Source of the DNA: Asanoa sp040654855
GTDB lineage: Bacteria > Actinomycetota > Actinomycetes > Mycobacteriales > Micromonosporaceae
Reading direction: 5' to 3'
Length of the DNA: 64,000 nt
NCBI RefSeq assembly: GCF_040654855.1
Contig: NZ_JBFAIU010000006.1
Coordinates: forward strand, 1-64,000
Shown here: piece after piece, positions 50,492 through 59,303 of the stretch
Position numbering within the stretch: position 1 is the stretch's first letter
Layout of the letters: every line of letters begins with the position of its first letter
Notes under the pieces: generated by a model
Told to the model about the DNA's origin: nothing
Seen by the model: the letters and a program-made list of their open reading frames with translations, nothing else
The model's database searches: none
Position numbers and translations under genes: made by a program

Positions 50492-52308
50492 CGCAGGCCC
50501 GCCTGCTGGGTGGCAGGTACCAGGTCGGCGAGCTGCTCGGATACGGCGGCATGGCCGAGGTGCACCGCGGCCGCGACCTCCGGCTCGGCCGGGACGTCGC
50601 GATCAAGATGCTCCGCACCGACCTGGCCCGCGACGCGACGTTCCAGATGCGGTTCCGGCGCGAAGCCCAGAACGCCGCCTCGCTCAACCACCCGGCGATC
50701 GTCGCCGTCTACGACACCGGCGAGGAGATCGCGCCCACCGGCGAGACCCTGCCGTTCATCGTCATGGAGTTCGTCAACGGCCGCACCCTCAAGGAGGTGC
50801 TGGCCGCCGAGGGTCGGCTGATGCCGCGCCGCGCCCTCGAGATCACGGCCGACATCTGCGCCGCGCTGGAGTTCAGCCACCGGCACGGCATCATCCACCG
50901 CGACATCAAGCCCGGCAACGTGATGCTCACGCAGAACGGCCAGGTCAAGGTCATGGACTTCGGCATCGCCCGGGCCCTGGCCAGCGGCGCGACCACGATG
51001 ACGCAGACCAGCGCGGTGATCGGCACGGCGCAGTACCTGTCGCCGGAGCAGGCCCGCGGCGAGGCGGTCGACGCCCGGTCCGACGTCTACGCCGCCGGCT
51101 GCGTGCTGTTCGAGCTCCTCTGCGGCCATCCGCCGTTCGTCGGCGACAGCCCGGTCAGCGTCGCCTACCAGCATGTCCGGGAAGACCCGCGGGCGCCGAG
51201 CGAGATCAACCGCGACGTGACGCCGCCGATCGACGCGATCGTGCTCAAGGCGCTGTCCAAGAACCCGCTCAACCGCTACCAGAGCGCCGGCGAGATGCGC
51301 GCCGACCTGCTCCGCGCGGCCACCGGCCGGCCCGTGATGGCCACGCCGGTGATGCGCGACCAGGAGACCATGCCGATGGGCGCGGCGAACGCGGCCACCG
51401 CCACGGTGCGGCGGCCGCAGAGCGGCCCGCCGACGCGCGCGATCCCGGCCGCCCGGGTGGGCGACGCGCAGCGGCGCAAGCGCTCCAACTGGGTGCTGGC
51501 CGTGCTGAGCGTGCTCGGCGTCCTCGCCGTGATCGCGCTGGTCGCCGGGCTGCTCGTGCAGAACGCCCGGGGCGAGAAGGTCGACGTCGTCTCGGTCGTC
51601 GGCAGGCCGGTGGCGGAGGCGCAGCAGACGCTCGTCACCGCGGGCTTCGGGGTCGAGACGACCCGCAAGGAAGCCGACGACTGCGCGGAGAACACGGTCA
51701 TCGAGCAGAGCCCGGAGGGCGGGTCCAAGGCGGCCAAGGCGAGCACGGTCGCGCTGACCGTGTGCGCCGGCCCCGGCACGGTCGAGGTGCCCGACCTCAA
51801 GGGCCAGACCCGCGATGCGGCCGAGAAGGCGCTCGTGGACGCGAGGCTCAAGCCAAACTTCGTCGAGGTCAACAGCTCGGAGCGCAAGGGCATCGTGCTT
51901 GCCGTCGACAAGGCCGGCAGCTCGGTGAAGCCCAACACCGTGATCAAGGTCCAAGTCTCCAACGGCAAGCTGAAGGAGGTCCCGAACGTCGTAGGCCAGA
52001 CGCGGGTGGAGGCTGAAGCCGTACTCCGCGCGGCGGGCTTCGACGTGGAGGTCGAGGAGGGTCAGGTCGTCCAGAGCGAGAACCTCGCCAACCGGGTCAC
52101 CTCGCAGGATCCGGACGGCAAGAAGGAAGCCGAGGTGGACTCCACGGTCACCATCACGGTGACGGTCTTCCAGGAGCCCGACGAAGAGCCCACGGGTGAC
52201 CCGACCTCAGAGCCGCCCGGCGGCAACAACGGTGGGATCGGCGACATCATCCCGGGCATCGGCGGCGGCCGCCCGATCGTCGGCGACGACCGGTCACACA
52301 AGAGCTGA
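50488..52308 (+). CDS. pknB: Ser/Thr protein kinase PknB with three PASTA domains
   Basis: 606 residues. Kinase with catalytic K40, D139 (H-R-D-I-K-P-G-N) and D157-F-G; activation segment A-T-T-M-T-Q-T-S like mycobacterial PknB. Membrane helix near 335-355 (V-L-A-V-L-S-V-L-G-V-L-A-V-I-A). Outside are three PASTA domains; the mycobacterial enzyme has four. PASTA binding of muropeptides directs the kinase to growth zones. Its tail ends 2 nt before the convergent pabA/trpG gene within TGACGTCA. Confidence 0.96.
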   Translation: MTQARLLGGRYQVGELLGYGGMAEVHRGRDLRLGRDVAIKMLRTDLARDATFQMRFRREAQNAASLNHPAIVAVYDTGEEIAPTGETLPFIVMEFVNGRTLKEVLAAEGRLMPRRALEITADICAALEFSHRHGIIHRDIKPGNVMLTQNGQVKVMDFGIARALASGATTMTQTSAVIGTAQYLSPEQARGEAVDARSDVYAAGCVLFELLCGHPPFVGDSPVSVAYQHVREDPRAPSEINRDVTPPIDAIVLKALSKNPLNRYQSAGEMRADLLRAATGRPVMATPVMRDQETMPMGAANAATATVRRPQSGPPTRAIPAARVGDAQRRKRSNWVLAVLSVLGVLAVIALVAGLLVQNARGEKVDVVSVVGRPVAEAQQTLVTAGFGVETTRKEADDCAENTVIEQSPEGGSKAAKASTVALTVCAGPGTVEVPDLKGQTRDAAEKALVDARLKPNFVEVNSSERKGIVLAVDKAGSSVKPNTVIKVQVSNGKLKEVPNVVGQTRVEAEAVLRAAGFDVEVEEGQVVQSENLANRVTSQDPDGKKEAEVDSTVTITVTVFQEPDEEPTGDPTSEPPGGNNGGIGDIIPGIGGGRPIVGDDRSHKS

Positions 52309-52310
52309 CG

Positions 52311-52961
52311 TCAGGCGGCGGCGAAAGCGGCCAGCCGCCGGGCGTCGACCTCGGCCGACAGCTCCGGAGCGCGCTCCAGGGCCTCGGTGTGGCCGCACGC
52401 CGCCAGCCAGTTGGCGAGCATGAGGTGGCCGCCCTCGGTCAGCACCGACTCCGGGTGGAACTGCACGCCCTCGATCGGCAGCGTCCGGTGCCGCATGGCC
52501 ATCACCACACCGGACTCGGTGGTGCCGGTGACCTCGATCTCGTCGGGCAGCGTCTCTGGCAGCACGGCCAGCGAGTGGTAGCGGGTGGCCGTGAACGGAT
52601 CGGGCAGCCCGCCGAGCACACCCGCGCCGCGGTGGTGCACGAGCGACGTCTTGCCGTGCAGCAGTTCCGGCGCCCGGGTCACGGTGGCACCGAACGCCGC
52701 ACCGATCGCCTGGTGCCCCAGGCACACCCCGAAGATCGGCAGCTCACCGGCGTACGCCTTGATCACGTCGAGGCAGATGCCGGCGCGCTCGGGCGTACCC
52801 GGGCCGGGTGAGAGCAGGACGCCCGCGGCTCCGGATCGGCCGACGGCGGCGACGTCGATCTCGTCGTTGCGCCGCACGTCGCACTCGACCCCCAACTGGC
52901 CCAGGTACTGCACCAGGTTGAAGACGAACGAGTCGTAGTTGTCGATCACCAGCACGCGCAC
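52311..52961 (-). CDS. Aminodeoxychorismate/anthranilate synthase glutamine amidotransferase subunit
   Basis: 216 residues from GTG at 52961 with GAGGTAA upstream. D-N-Y-D-S-F-V-F-N-L-V-Q-Y opening, nucleophile Cys in F-G-V-C-L-G-H-Q, and His-x-Glu in V-Q-F-H-P-E-S-V. It supplies ammonia for p-aminobenzoate (folate) or anthranilate (tryptophan) synthesis; no partner gene is in the window, so PabA or TrpG cannot be decided. First of a four-gene minus block at its distal end. Confidence 0.92.
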   Translation of the reverse strand: MRVLVIDNYDSFVFNLVQYLGQLGVECDVRRNDEIDVAAVGRSGAAGVLLSPGPGTPERAGICLDVIKAYAGELPIFGVCLGHQAIGAAFGATVTRAPELLHGKTSLVHHRGAGVLGGLPDPFTATRYHSLAVLPETLPDEIEVTGTTESGVVMAMRHRTLPIEGVQFHPESVLTEGGHLMLANWLAACGHTEALERAPELSAEVDARRLAAFAAA

Positions 52962-52966
52962 GGTGG

Positions 52967-53269
52967 TTACCTCGGAAGCGGGTTGTCGGTCGTGGTCGAG
53001 TACGGCAGGTCGTGGTCGCCCAGCCCGGACTCGCGCGGGTCGGGCGTCCCGGTGCCGACACCGGGGTCGTCCACGCCCGCGCCGCCCGGAGCCCCCGGGA
53101 CGCCGCCGTCCTGCGTCACCTGGACGTCGTCGAACGGCAGCAGCGGCTCCGCCCAAGGAAACACGACGAACCAGAACAGTGCCAATATGCCCGTGATCAG
53201 CACGAGCGAGGTCAGCAGCTTGCCCACGACGCCGTCGAACGGCAACTTGCGCCAGATCCACGCGTACAT
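52967..53269 (-). CDS. Small membrane protein in the sortase-pabA block
   Basis: 100 residues: M-Y-A-W-I-W-R-K-L-P-F-D-G start, one membrane helix (L-L-T-S-L-V-L-I-T-G-I-L-A-L-F-W-F), then a Gly/Asp/Pro-rich tail. It is conserved at this position beside the class E sortase in related actinomycetes (from memory). Function unknown. Lies 3 nt after the sortase gene and 5 nt before pabA/trpG. Confidence 0.75.
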   Translation of the reverse strand: MYAWIWRKLPFDGVVGKLLTSLVLITGILALFWFVVFPWAEPLLPFDDVQVTQDGGVPGAPGGAGVDDPGVGTGTPDPRESGLGDHDLPYSTTTDNPLPR

Positions 53270-53272
53270 CGG

Positions 53273-54463
53273 TCAGCCTCCCAGCTCGGCCGGGTCGCCC
53301 TGCGACTTCGGCTGGGTCCGGGCCAGCTCACCGTGCACGATCAGGCGCTGGTAGTTGTCGAACTTCGGGTTGCAGGTGGTCAGCGTGACCATCGCCTTGG
53401 TCGGCTTGGACCCCGGCAGCATCGGCACCGGCGCCACCACCTCGACCTGCGTGGGCAGCACGATCCGGGTCTTCACGACCTTGTAGACGTACCAGTTGGA
53501 CTTGTCCTCGACGACGATCGCGTCGCCGTTGTTGAGCTCGTCCAGCCGCCAGAAGGTGGCCCGGTTGCGGTGGCCGGCGACGGAGAAGTTGCCGACCTGG
53601 CCGGGCTGCGCGGTGTCCGGGTAGTGCCCGGGCGCGTAGCGGATGTCGGCCTGGGTGACCCCTTCGACCACCACCCACTGCTGGCCGAGGGCCGGGATGT
53701 AGAGCTTCGCGATGCCGTGGATCTTGGAGCCGAGCCCACCGGTGCCGGCGGTCGGCCCGACGGTCGGGTCGTCGCCCGGCTCGTTGGCCCACTGCTGTTC
53801 GAGCGCGCCGGCCAGCGCGTCCTGCTTGCCGCCCTGGACGACGCCGACGCCCCAGACCTCGTAAGCCGCGAAGAGCAGCACCACGAGGCCGAAGGTGATC
53901 ATCAGCTCGCCGCCGACCCGGATGCCGGTGCGGATCCGCGACCAGACGGTGGGCCGGGTCAGCTCGGAGTAGACGCTGCGGTAGTCGTCGCCGACGTTCT
54001 CCGCCCGCAGTCGCACCACCCGCTCACCCCGGCGGGGCTTCGGCGGAGGCGGCAGCTCCGACGGGTCCACCTTCTCCGGCGCCGGCGGCACCGCGCCCAT
54101 CACCGTGGTCACGTCGGCCGCCGGTTTGGGCGGCACCGGTGCCGGGCCGGGCGTCGGGACCTTGGGGATCACCGCGGTCTGGTCGGGCGTCGGCGCGGCG
54201 ACCTTCGGGATCACGGCCGTGGTGTCGACCGCCTTGGGGATGATCGCCGTGCTGTCGGCCTCGGGCGCCGGCGGTCGCAGCATCAGACCCGGCGTCACCG
54301 GGACGTCGTGCACGGTCGCCGCCGGCGGCTGGGGACGGGTGCCCTGGAACTCGAGTGGCCGCGGATGCGGCCGGCGTGCGGTCGCGTCGGCCACGCGCGG
54401 TATGACCGCGGTCGCGTCTTCGGCATCAGGCGCCCGATGCCGCCCGTTCTGGTCGCGCGTCAT
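53273..54463 (-). CDS. Class E sortase with long Thr-rich cytoplasmic tail
   Basis: 396 residues. Residues 1-185 are cytoplasmic and hold four near-repeats of D-x-T-A-[VI]-I-P-[KR] plus a related D-V-T-T-V-M. One membrane helix (L-M-I-T-F-G-L-V-V-L-L-F-A-A-Y) follows, then the sortase barrel with catalytic His in V-A-G-H-R-N, Cys in T-L-T-T-C-N-P and Arg in N-Y-Q-R-L-I-V. Class E sortases join surface proteins with LAXTG signals to the wall. The Thr repeats look like FHA-readable phospho-sites. Confidence 0.93.
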   Translation of the reverse strand: MTRDQNGRHRAPDAEDATAVIPRVADATARRPHPRPLEFQGTRPQPPAATVHDVPVTPGLMLRPPAPEADSTAIIPKAVDTTAVIPKVAAPTPDQTAVIPKVPTPGPAPVPPKPAADVTTVMGAVPPAPEKVDPSELPPPPKPRRGERVVRLRAENVGDDYRSVYSELTRPTVWSRIRTGIRVGGELMITFGLVVLLFAAYEVWGVGVVQGGKQDALAGALEQQWANEPGDDPTVGPTAGTGGLGSKIHGIAKLYIPALGQQWVVVEGVTQADIRYAPGHYPDTAQPGQVGNFSVAGHRNRATFWRLDELNNGDAIVVEDKSNWYVYKVVKTRIVLPTQVEVVAPVPMLPGSKPTKAMVTLTTCNPKFDNYQRLIVHGELARTQPKSQGDPAELGG

Positions 54464-54476
54464 GACGGCGAAAGCC

Positions 54477-55256
54477 TCATGAAGTCACCTTCGCTGATCG
54501 GAGGGCACTGGACCCCTCGAACGCGGGTATCGTCACGTCCTTCTCCACCGTCTCTTGATATCCGAGCTGGAAGTGATCGACAGCGTCTTTGAAGAGACGT
54601 ACGCCGTCGGATTCGCCCAACGCCCGTTGCATCGCGGTGGGATCACCGATCGCCGTGATCACGAACGGTGGAGAGTAGACACGTCCGTGCAGGAGCAAGG
54701 TGTTGCCGACGCAGCGTACCGCGCTGGTGGACAACACGCGGACCCCCATGATCGACATTGCCTCGGCACCGCCGGCCCAGAGCGCGTTGACCGCGGCCTG
54801 CACGTCGCCCTGGTGCACGACCAGGTCGTCGGGGCGGACACCGTCGGGGCGGTCGCCGGCGCGCTGTGGTGCGTCGTCGAGCCGGACGGTCAGCCCGGGC
54901 CCGTGCACGGCGGTGAACCCGGCGGCCGGCTCCATGCCCTTGGCCCGCTCGCTCTCGGCGCGGATGGGGCCGTCGGTGCGGGCCAGCTGCTCGGTCTGGC
55001 TCCGGACCGCGTCGGCCAGCTCGCGGGCGCGCTGCTGGCTGGCCGTCACCCGATCGCGCTCCTCGTTGACCACCTGAGCGAGCCGCGGCCGGCGATCTTC
55101 GCGCAGAGCTGTGCCGTCGGCGGTCCTGGCCGTCGTGGTGAACAGCAGGCCGGCCGCCAAGGCGATCAACGGCACCAGCGCCGACCAGGCATTACGCGGC
55201 TTGCGGACCCGCGCGGCCCGGCGCAGTGCGGCCCGCCAGAAGGTCGAGTCGGGCAC
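54477..55256 (-). CDS. DUF881 family membrane-anchored protein
   Basis: 259 residues from GTG at 55256, four bases after GGAGGAGGAG. N-terminal membrane helix (A-L-V-P-L-I-A-L-A-A-G-L-L-F), a coiled-coil (residues about 70-105), then the DUF881 domain (G-P-G-L-T-V-R-L-D-D, V-H-Q-G-D-V-Q-A-A-V-N-A-L-W-A-G-G-A-E-A). Conserved near crgA and pknB in actinomycetes; probably in cell envelope or division, exact role unknown. Confidence 0.88.
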   Translation of the reverse strand: MPDSTFWRAALRRAARVRKPRNAWSALVPLIALAAGLLFTTTARTADGTALREDRRPRLAQVVNEERDRVTASQQRARELADAVRSQTEQLARTDGPIRAESERAKGMEPAAGFTAVHGPGLTVRLDDAPQRAGDRPDGVRPDDLVVHQGDVQAAVNALWAGGAEAMSIMGVRVLSTSAVRCVGNTLLLHGRVYSPPFVITAIGDPTAMQRALGESDGVRLFKDAVDHFQLGYQETVEKDVTIPAFEGSSALRSAKVTS

Positions 55257-55436
55257 CTGGCTCCTCCTCCGTGCGAGCTGGTCAAATCCGGTGGTCGGGA
55301 TTATTCCCACAACCCGATGCCGCCCGTCCATGGCCGCGACGCGCCGCGTTGATTACGCTAGCTGGCGAACATTATTGGCCATGGACCGTCGCCGGTTGAC
55401 AGGCCCGAGCGAGGACCACAACCAGGAGAGAGCGTC

Positions 55437-55700
55437 GTGCCCAAGTCGCAGGTTCGCAAGAAGAAGGTCTACACCCCTCCTACCGACGTACGCCCGTCGT
55501 CGGTGGCCGCGAGCCGCAAGCCGAGCCCGCGCTGGCTCCCTGTGACCGGCGTCGCACTCATCGTGTTCGGCATCGCATGGCTGGTGGTCTACTACCTCTC
55601 CGACACCGACTACCCGGTGGCGTCGTGGACCTACTGGAACCTCGCGATCGGCTTCGGTGCGATGGTCGCCTCGCTCGCGGTGTTCAGCCGCTGGCGTTGA
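55437..55700 (+). CDS. crgA: Cell division protein CrgA
   Basis: 87 residues from GTG at 55437 with AGGAGAG upstream. Basic N-terminus M-P-K-S-Q-V-R-K-K-K, and two membrane helices (V-T-G-V-A-L-I-V-F-G-I-A-W-L-V-V-Y-Y and W-N-L-A-I-G-F-G-A-M-V-A-S-L). CrgA affects septum placement and recruits division proteins in mycobacteria and Streptomyces. Divergent from the DUF881 gene. Confidence 0.96.
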   Translation: MPKSQVRKKKVYTPPTDVRPSSVAASRKPSPRWLPVTGVALIVFGIAWLVVYYLSDTDYPVASWTYWNLAIGFGAMVASLAVFSRWR

Positions 55701-55750
55701 TGATCTGTTGACTAAGGTGACCTGGGAGACCCGGGTGCGGCACACCTCAC

Positions 55751-55766
55751 GTTACTGAGCAGTAAC
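55751..55766. promoter_or_regulatory. GTTACT-gagc-AGTAAC inverted repeat upstream of the EtfD-like gene
   Basis: Perfect 6-4-6 inverted repeat, 53 nt before the ATG at 55819, with a TAGCCT -10-like box at about 55775. The form suits a TetR-type fatty-acid regulator. Identity of the binder is unknown. Confidence 0.55.
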
Positions 55767-55818
55767 CTGTGCCGTAGCCTGGACCTCAGCCACACCTAGG
55801 CCAACGGAGGCTGCGCGC

Positions 55819-58014
55819 ATGGGCGTCGTCGAGATCATCTGTACGACCATCGCTGGTCTGATCACGCTCGTTGCTGTGGCGTTGGCGGCCCGCGCTGTCA
55901 CGCGGATGCTCGCCGTGGTCCGGCAGGGGCAGCCCGACCCGGCCCGGCTGGGCTCGTGGGGCGCCCGGACCAGGGTGATGCTCACGGAGACGGCCGGGCA
56001 TACCCGGATGTTGAAGTGGTCCGCGGTGGGTGCGGCGCACTGGTTCGTGATGGTCGCGTTCGTCGTGCTGTCGTTGCTGGTGCTGGAGGCCTATTTCGAG
56101 GTGGCCTCGCCGGCGGGCGGGATCCCGTGGCTGTCGGGTTGGGTGGTTTTCGGTTTCGTCACGGAGATCATCGGGATCCTCGGCATCGTGGGGATCCTCT
56201 ATCTGATCTCGGTGCGGTTGCGGAACCGTCCGGGCCGGGGGCGTGGGCTGTCCCGGTTCACTGGTTCGACGATGTGGCAGGGCTATTTCGTCGAGTGGGT
56301 CATCGTCGGTGTGCTGGTCTGCGGGTTCCTGATCCGCGGGTTCAAGGCCGCCAACGATCATCTGGACTTCCCGACCTGGGCGGCGCCGTTGTCGCACGGT
56401 CTGGGGTCGGTGTTGCCGGCGTGGGAGGCCGGCGCGCCGGTGGTCGCCGCGATCAAGATCGTCATTTCGATGACGTGGCTGATCGTGATCTCGCTGAACG
56501 TGACGATGGGTGTGGCCTGGCACCGTTTCCTGGCGTTCCCGAACATCTTCTTCAAGCGTGACCCGGCCAAGCCGGCGGGTTCGGGTCTGGGCGCGTTGCG
56601 GCCGATGACCTCCAACGGGCAGCTGCTCGATTTCGAGGAGGCCGACCCGGAGAAGGACCAGTTCGGCGTGGCGCAGGTGGAGCAGTTCACCTGGAAGGGT
56701 CTGCTCGATTTCTCCACGTGTACGGAGTGCGGCCGTTGCCAGTCGCAGTGCCCGGCGTGGAACACCGGCAAGCCGCTGTCGCCGAAGCTGCTGGTGCTCT
56801 CGCTGCGTGACCACGCCTATGCCAAGGCGCCCTACCTGCTGGCCGGCGGTGGCAAGGACCTGAGCGGCGAGGAGAAGGCCAGCAAGGAGCAGTTGGCCGG
56901 GGTCGACGTGCTGGCCATGGCCGAGGCGGACCGGCCGTTGATCGGCGGCGCGTCCGACGGCGGCGTCATCGACCCGGACGTGCTGTGGTCGTGCACGACC
57001 TGCGGTGCGTGTGTCGAGCAGTGCCCGGTCGACATCGAGCACGTGGACCACATCGTCGACATGCGCCGCTACCAGGTGCTGATCGAGTCGTCGTTCCCGT
57101 CCGAGGCCGGCGTGATGCTGCGCAACCTGGAGAACAAGGGCAACCCGTGGGGTGCGCCGCCGAACACCCGCGAGGACTGGACCAAGGGCCTGGACTTCGA
57201 GGTCAAGCGGGCCGGCGCCGGTGACGACTTCGAATACCTGTTCTGGGTCGGCTGCGCCGGCGCGTTCGAGGACCGGGCGAAGAAGACCACCCGCGCGGTC
57301 GCCACGCTGCTGCACGAGGCCGGCGTCGACTTCGCGATCCTCGGCGAGGGGGAGACCTGCACGGGTGACCCGGCCCGCCGCATCGGCAACGAGTTCGTCT
57401 TCCAGATGCTCGCCCAGCAGAACGTGGAGACCCTCAACGAGGCGGGCGTGAAGAAGATCGTCGCGTCGTGCCCGCACTGCTTCAACACCCTGCGCAACGA
57501 GTACGGCGCCCTGGGCGGCAGCTTCGAGGTCGTGCACCACACCCAACTGCTGGCCGACCTGGTCGCCTCCGGGAAGCTGACCCCGGTGCAGCCCGTCGAC
57601 GGCGGGGTCACCTACCACGACCCGTGCTACCTGGGCCGCCACAACCGGGTCTTCACCCCGCCACGCGAGGTCCTCGAGGCATCCGCCGGCGGCGCCGAAC
57701 TCACCGAGATGCCCCGCAACTCCGAACGCTCGTTCTGCTGCGGCGCCGGCGGCGCTCGGATGTGGATGGAAGAGCGGATCGGCAAGCGCATCAACATCGA
57801 GCGCGTCGAGGAGGCCATCTCCACCGGCGCACACACGATCGCGGTCGGCTGCCCCTTCTGCTTCACCATGATCAACGACGGCGTCACCGCCAAGCAGGCC
57901 GCCGGCGCCACCGACGGCGTCGAGGTGGTCGACGTGGCCACCGTCCTGCTGCGCTCGGTCAAGCCGGAGAGCCCGGCGTCGTCGGCCGAGCCGGAGGCCG
58001 CCACCGCGGGGTAG
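55819..58014 (+). CDS. Membrane Fe-S oxidoreductase, heterodisulfide-reductase-like (EtfD-like)
   Basis: 731 residues. Five to six N-terminal membrane helices (1-265), two 4Fe-4S clusters (C-T-E-C-G-R-C-Q-S-Q-C-P and C-T-T-C-G-A-C-V-E-Q-C-P), then two CCG domains (C-P-H-C-F-N with C-Y-L-G-R, and F-C-C-G-A-G-G with C-P-F-C). This matches mycobacterial EtfD (Rv0338c type), which passes electrons from ETF to menaquinone during acyl-CoA oxidation. ATG at 55819 has GGAGG upstream. The acyl-CoA dehydrogenase at 23305 would feed such an enzyme. Confidence 0.88.
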   Translation: MGVVEIICTTIAGLITLVAVALAARAVTRMLAVVRQGQPDPARLGSWGARTRVMLTETAGHTRMLKWSAVGAAHWFVMVAFVVLSLLVLEAYFEVASPAGGIPWLSGWVVFGFVTEIIGILGIVGILYLISVRLRNRPGRGRGLSRFTGSTMWQGYFVEWVIVGVLVCGFLIRGFKAANDHLDFPTWAAPLSHGLGSVLPAWEAGAPVVAAIKIVISMTWLIVISLNVTMGVAWHRFLAFPNIFFKRDPAKPAGSGLGALRPMTSNGQLLDFEEADPEKDQFGVAQVEQFTWKGLLDFSTCTECGRCQSQCPAWNTGKPLSPKLLVLSLRDHAYAKAPYLLAGGGKDLSGEEKASKEQLAGVDVLAMAEADRPLIGGASDGGVIDPDVLWSCTTCGACVEQCPVDIEHVDHIVDMRRYQVLIESSFPSEAGVMLRNLENKGNPWGAPPNTREDWTKGLDFEVKRAGAGDDFEYLFWVGCAGAFEDRAKKTTRAVATLLHEAGVDFAILGEGETCTGDPARRIGNEFVFQMLAQQNVETLNEAGVKKIVASCPHCFNTLRNEYGALGGSFEVVHHTQLLADLVASGKLTPVQPVDGGVTYHDPCYLGRHNRVFTPPREVLEASAGGAELTEMPRNSERSFCCGAGGARMWMEERIGKRINIERVEEAISTGAHTIAVGCPFCFTMINDGVTAKQAAGATDGVEVVDVATVLLRSVKPESPASSAEPEAATAG

Positions 58015-58158
58015 AGCATCCACCGTTCGGGTGAGTGAAAGAAGGCCGAACGTACTGTCGCCCGGCTCGAACCCGGGTCGCGTCTTGATAGGCGTACAAG
58101 ACAGCACGACGCCCGGCCGGCGACTTCCTTTCACTTCTCTCGAACAGGGCTCTCTCTG

Positions 58159-59169
58159 ATGAACGCGAAGATCGCTCGCCCTACCCTCGTCGCCGCCGCC
58201 GCCACCTGCCTCGCCGGCGCCGCCGTGCTGCTGACCGCCGCCTGCGGAACGGGTTCGGCCGCCGCCGGAAGCCCGGCCTCGGCCCCGACCGTCTCGTCCA
58301 CCCCGTCGGCTCCGGCTCCGTCGGCGTCCGCGTCCGCGACCGAGGGCTCGGTCGCCGGCCTGCCGGGCTGGCTCTACTACGCCGACTCGGACAAGCTGGT
58401 CCGGCTCACCAAGTCGGGTGTGGACACCGTGCTGAAGGCCGGCGCCTACAACGCGAACGTGTCACCGGACGGCGCGTCGGTCGCGTTCGTCGAGAACGAC
58501 GGGGACCTGGTGGTGGCCGACCGGGACGGTGGCGACAAGCGCACCCTGCTCCGGGACAGCGTCACGCAAGGCCACGAGCCGGTGTGGTCCGCCGACTCGC
58601 AGCGCCTGCTGGTCGCGAAGAGCGCCGCCGGCGGTGGCGCGACGATGGGCGTGGTCACCGTGGCGTCGGGCGCCTTCACCGCGTTGCCGCACCAGCCGGA
58701 GGGGATCCACCTGGTGTGGTCGGCCGACGGACAGCGGCTGGGCTTCGCGACCGGCACCTGCCGGATCGGCACGGCCGACGCCGACGGCGGCAACTTCCGC
58801 CTGGTGCCGGTGTTCGGCGACCTGGGCAACGAGTCGAACCCGGAGCTCCGGCGGAGCTGTGACCCGTTCAGCATCTCGGCGGACGGGAAGCTGATGGCGG
58901 TCAACCAGCGCACGGGTGACCAGCCGGACGGTGACATCGGTCGGGACGTGTTCGCGAACGCGGTCGTCGACGTGGCCACCGGTGCGGACGTGCGCCTGCC
59001 GGTGACCGGTGCCGTGACCGCGGTCCTGTTCCAGCCCAACGGCGACATCCTCGTGCGGACCAAGGACCACAAGCTGACCCTGCTGGGCGCGGACCGCACG
59101 GTCAAGGCTCAGGTCACCGAGCCCGCGGCCGTGCGCGGCCTGGCTCTGCTCGGCTACAGCCCCAACTGA
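58159..59169 (+). CDS. Lipoprotein with TolB/WD40-like beta-propeller
   Basis: 336 residues. Lipoprotein signal with T-A-A-C29, a Ser/Ala/Pro-rich spacer to about residue 65, then propeller blades marked by N-V-S-P-D-G-A-S-V-A-F, W-S-A-D-S-Q-R-L-L-V, W-S-A-D-G-Q-R-L-G-F and I-S-A-D-G-K-L-M-A-V. It is anchored outside. It is a paralogue of the gene at 59828; 151 bp (58832-58982) are identical to 60618-60768. It probably binds a ligand also seen by the membrane copy. Confidence 0.85.
   Translation: MNAKIARPTLVAAAATCLAGAAVLLTAACGTGSAAAGSPASAPTVSSTPSAPAPSASASATEGSVAGLPGWLYYADSDKLVRLTKSGVDTVLKAGAYNANVSPDGASVAFVENDGDLVVADRDGGDKRTLLRDSVTQGHEPVWSADSQRLLVAKSAAGGGATMGVVTVASGAFTALPHQPEGIHLVWSADGQRLGFATGTCRIGTADADGGNFRLVPVFGDLGNESNPELRRSCDPFSISADGKLMAVNQRTGDQPDGDIGRDVFANAVVDVATGADVRLPVTGAVTAVLFQPNGDILVRTKDHKLTLLGADRTVKAQVTEPAAVRGLALLGYSPN
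58832..58982 (+). repeat. 151-bp direct repeat, copy 1
   Basis: Identical to 60618-60768. It encodes the stretch from K/N-S-N-P-E-L-R-R-S through V-D-V-A-T-G of the propeller. Flanks on both sides differ at synonymous and other sites, so the identical block points to recent gene conversion. Confidence 0.9.
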
Positions 59170-59303
59170 CGCGGCTGCCCGCGGCGCTCACGGGGGCGCC
59201 GCGGGCAGTCCCGACCCGCGGAGACCCGATGCCGGTCCGGACAGCGACGATGGCGGTACTAGACTCCCCAACCGCTCACGGTTCCTCGTCGATCGGATCA
59301 GGC

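Noticed and set aside
58053..58107. tRNA or tRNA fragment (attB remnant) on the minus strand
   Set aside because: The T-arm-like hairpin is out of register for a real T-loop, there is no D-arm or matching acceptor stem, and no integrase is near.
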